A program made the translations under genes and the position numbers. Below are positions 60,957-64,000 of a stretch of DNA of 64,000 bases, one piece after another. The notes under the pieces were generated by a model. It ran no database searches. It saw only the letters and a list, made by a program, of their open reading frames with translations, and was not told the DNA's origin. The stretch is from Cinnamomum chago. Lineage: Eukaryota; Streptophyta; Magnoliopsida; Laurales; Lauraceae. Each line of letters starts with the position of its first letter. Position 1 is the first letter of the stretch. The stretch is from the NCBI GenBank assembly GCA_038049695.1, contig CP142452.1, positions 31,484,501 to 31,548,500 of the forward strand, given 5' to 3'.

Positions 60957-63900
60957 CTTTCTCACTTTGGGCGCTTGGAGGCTCGTTTTCAAGGTTTTAA
61001 GCTAACGTTCTAACCTAAACCTAGCTTCCAACTGTGCGGGCAATCCGGGATTCGGAATCTCATTCCGTCAGTTCCTGTGAGCCATGAATGACTAGGGTCC
61101 CGTGCCCGTCAAGTTTCACGGTCAACAGATCCCGTTTGGTCATTTTGTGCCCCCGGAGGCTCATTTTCTAGTTTTTAAGATAATGTTTTAACTTCAACCA
61201 ACATTCCAACTGTACGGGCAATCCGAGATTCGGAATCTTTTTCGTCAACTCCTGTAAGTCATTTATGACTAGGGGCCCATGCCCGTCAAGTTTCGAGGGC
61301 AACGGAGCCTGTTTTCCCATTTTGGGCGCTCGTAGGCTCGTTTTATAGGGTTTAAGCTAATGTTCTAACTTAAATCTACGTTCTAACTGTACGGGCAATC
61401 CGAGACTCGTAATCTCGTTCCGTCAGTTCCTGTAAGTCATGAATGACTAGAGGCCCGTTTCGCCGAGTTTCAGGGGCAACGGAGCCCGTTTGCTCATTTT
61501 GGGCTCATGGAGGTTTGTTTTCTAGGTTTTAAGTTAACGATCTAACTTAAACCTACGTTTCATATGTACGGAAAATCCGGGATTCGGAACCTCGTTCCGT
61601 CAGTTCTTGCAAGTGATGAATGACTAGGTGTCCGTGCCCTTAAAGTTTCACGGGCGACGGAGCCAGTTAGCTCATTTTGGGCGCTTGGAGGCTTATTTTC
61701 TAGGTTTAAGCTAACGTTCTAACTTTTAAACCTACGTTTCAACTGTACGGACTATCTGGAATTTAGAATCTCGATCTGTCAGTTCCTACAAGTCATTAAT
61801 GACTACGGACCCGTGCCCGTCAAATTTCACGGGCAACGGAGCCCGTTTGCTCATTAAGGGGCCCCGGAGGCTCGTTTTCTAGATTTAAAGCTAACGTTCT
61901 AACTTAAACCTACGTTTCAACCGTACGAGAAGTCCGGTAAACGAATTCTCGTTCTGTCAGTTCCTGCAAGTCGTGAATGACTAGGAGCCCGTGCCCGTCA
62001 AGTCTCCCAGTAAACGGAGCCCGTTTGCTTATTTTGGGCGCCCGGACTTTCGTTTTCTATGTTTTAAGCTAACGTTCTAACTTAAACTTACGTTTCGACT
62101 GTACGTGCAATCCGGGATTTGGGATCTCGTGCCGTCAATTCCTGTAAGTCATGAATGACTAAGGGCCCGTGTCCGGCAATTTTCTAGGGCAATTGAGCCC
62201 GCTTTCTCATTTTGGGCGCTTGGAGGCTCGTTTTCAAGGTTTTAAGCTAACGTTCTAACCTAAACCTAGCTTCCAACTGTGCGGGCAATCCGGGATTCGG
62301 AATCTCATTCCGTCAGTTCCTGTGAGCCATGAATGACTAGGGTCCCGTGCCCGTCAAGTTTCACGGTCAACAGATCCCGTTTGGTCATTTTGTGCCCCCG
62401 GAGGCTCGTTTTCTAGGTTTTAAGATAACGTTTTAACTTCAACCAACGTTCCAACTGTACGGGCAATCCGAGATTCGAATCTTGTTCCGTCAACTCCTGT
62501 AAGTCATTTATGACTAAGGGCCCGTGCCCGTCAAGTTTCGAGGGCAACGGAGCCCGTTTTCTCATATTCGGCGCTCGTAGGCTCGTTTTATAGGGTTTAA
62601 GCTAACGTTTCAACTATACGGGCAATCCGGGATTTAGAATCTCGTTCTGTCAATTCTTACAAGTCATGAATGAGTAGGGGCCCGTGGCTGTCAAGTATCA
62701 CGGGCAACGGACCCCGTTTGCTGATTTTGTGCGCCCGGAGGTTCGTTTTCTAGGTTTTAAGCTAACGTTTCTACTTAAATCTACGTTCTAACTATACGGG
62801 CAATCCGGGACTCGTAATCTCGTTCCGTCAGTTCCTGTAAGTGATGAATGACTAGAGGCCCGTTTCGCCGAGTTTCAGGGGCAACGGAGCCCGTTTGCTC
62901 ATTTTGGGCTAATGGAAGTTTGTTTTCTAGGTTTTAAGTTAACGATCTAACTTAAACCTACGTTTCATATGTACGGAAAATCCGGGATTCGGAACCTCGT
63001 TCCGTCAGTTCTTGCAACTGATGAATGACTAGGTGTCCGTGCCCGTAAAGTTTCACGGGCGACGGAGCCAGTTAGCTCATTTTGGGCGCTTGGAGGCTTA
63101 TTTTCTAGGTTTAAGCTAACGTTCTAACTTTTAAACCTACGTTTCAACTGTACGGACCATCCGGAATTTAGAATCTCGATCTGTCAGTTCCTAAAAGTCA
63201 TGAATGACTACGGACCCGTGCCCGTCAAATTTCACGGGCAACGGACCCCGTTTGCTCATTAAGGGGCCCCGGAGGCTCGTTTTCTAGATTTAAAGCTAAC
63301 GTTCAAACTTAAACCTACGTTTCAACCGTACGGGAAATCCGGTAATCGAATTCTCGTTCTGTCAGTTCCTGCAAGTCGTGAATGACTAGGAGCCCATGCC
63401 CGTCAAGTCTCCCATTAAACGGAGCCCGTTTGCTTATTTTGGGCGCCCGGACTTTCGTTTTCTAAGTTTTAAGCTAACGTTCTAACTTAAACTTACGTTT
63501 CGACTGTACGTGCAATCCGGGATTCGGGATCTCGTGCCTTCAATTCCTGTAAGTCATGAATGACTAGGGGCCCGTGCCCGGCAAGTTTATAGGGCAATGG
63601 AGCCCGCTTTCTCATTTTGGGCGCTTGGAGGCTCGTTTTCAAGGTTTTAAGCTAACGTTCGAACCTAAACCTAGCTTCCAACTGTGCGGGCAATCCAGGA
63701 TTCGGAATCTCATTCCGTCAGTTCCTGTGAGCCATGAATGACTAGGGTCCCGTGCCCGTCAAGTTTCACGGTCAACAGATCCCGTTTGGTCATTTTGTGC
63801 CCCCGGAGGCTCGTTTTATAGGTTTTAAGATAACGTTTTAACTTCAACCAACGTTCCAACTGTACGGGCAATCCGAGATTCGGAATCTTGTTCCGTCAAC

Positions 63901-64000
63901 TCCTGTAAGTCATTTATGACTTGGGGCCCGTGCCCGTCAAGTTTTAAGGGCAACGGAGCCCGTTTTCTCATTTTGGGCGCTCGTAGGCTCGTTTTATAGG
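60957..64000. repeat. LINE-free 23-monomer unit 5, cut by right window edge
   Basis: Blocks at 60957 (1245), 62202 (1405) and 63607 (partial). It shows the same diagnostic variants as the two units before it. The window ends in monomer 3 of the last block, so the array continues to the right. Confidence 0.9.

Larger units (their letters stand above)
142..64000. repeat. 178-bp satellite array with 8-mer higher-order structure, interrupted only by LINE copies
   Basis: The whole interval apart from the LINE copies is head-to-tail copies of one monomer. Each monomer runs through a GCCCGTTTGCTCATTTTGGG-like segment, a TTTTAAGCTAACGTTC segment, a TACGGGCAATCCGGGATT segment and a GTCATGAATGACTAGG segment. 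In the first block the monomers start at 175, 353, 530, 690, 867, 1045, 1224 and 1402. Neighbouring monomers differ clearly, while monomers eight positions apart are nearly identical, which defines an 8-mer higher-order repeat. A monomer of this length is typical of plant centromeric or pericentromeric satellites, so that placement is an inference. I found no unique sequence, gene, RNA gene or terminator in the satellite. Confidence 0.97.

Noticed and set aside
142-64000. CRISPR array
   Set aside because: The period is 178 bp with no alternation of conserved repeat and unique spacer; the whole monomer is conserved. The genome is eukaryotic.
1-64000. A novel gene system, rRNA cluster, plasmid or virus in the window
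   Set aside because: Read through on both strands, the only non-satellite sequence is the LINE remnant. No rRNA, tRNA, capsid, replication or defence gene is visible.

Overview
The window is almost entirely tandem satellite DNA, with one retrotransposon fragment carried inside it as a passenger. It contains no prokaryotic gene organisation: no operons, no ribosome binding sites and no RNA genes. The only long reading frame, a repeated 302-codon frame on the minus strand, reads as the C-terminal end of a plant-type LINE (L1-like) ORF2, with an RT zinc knuckle followed by an RNase H-like region. Together with a 178-bp satellite monomer this points to a plant nuclear genome, probably a dicot, and a centromeric or pericentromeric/heterochromatic array. 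I cannot name the species, and functional centromere status cannot be read from sequence alone.

The satellite is strictly hierarchical. Measured from a common marker (the CTTTCT or its variant in monomer 1), the basic monomer is 178 bp. Eight diverged monomers form a block of 1424 bp, or 1405 bp when monomer 3 carries an 18-bp and a 1-bp deletion. A 7-monomer block of 1245 bp also exists. Block starts fall at 175, 1580, 2985, 4409, 6870, 8275, 9680, 11104, 13565, 14970, 16394, 18855, 20260, 21665, 23088, 25549, 26954, 28378, 29801, 31046, 32451, 33875, 35120, 36525, 37948, 40409, 41814, 43238, 44661, 45906, 47311, 48735, 49980, 51385, 52809, 54054, 55459, 56883, 58128, 59533, 60957, 62202 and 63607. 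That is about 331 monomers.

Left domain (1 to about 25.5 kb): a super-repeat of 6695 bp made of four 8-mer blocks (A 1405, B 1405, C 1424, D 1424) plus 1037 bp added by one LINE insertion (1022 bp of element plus one 15-bp target-site duplicate). Unit lengths are 6695, 6695, 5290 (one block lost by A/B unequal exchange) and 6694 bp. Middle domain (25.5 to 40.4 kb): a 14,860-bp composite in which LINE-free chimeric and 7-mer blocks sit before the next LINE copy. Right domain (40.4 to 64 kb): the first part repeats the composite, then it settles into LINE-free 23-monomer units of exactly 4074 bp (1245+1405+1424). The last three of these share private variants and look like the newest amplification.

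The LINE fragment occurs five times complete and once cut by the left window edge. Every copy has the same 5' truncation, the same 13-T run and the same target-site duplicate GTGCCCAGCAAGTTT, and all five complete copies encode the same 302-residue sequence. This is one insertion that was then multiplied by satellite amplification, not six insertions. Nothing else interrupts the array. Short frames inside the satellite (for example 386-586 and 21768-22028) are chance frames and are not annotated as genes.
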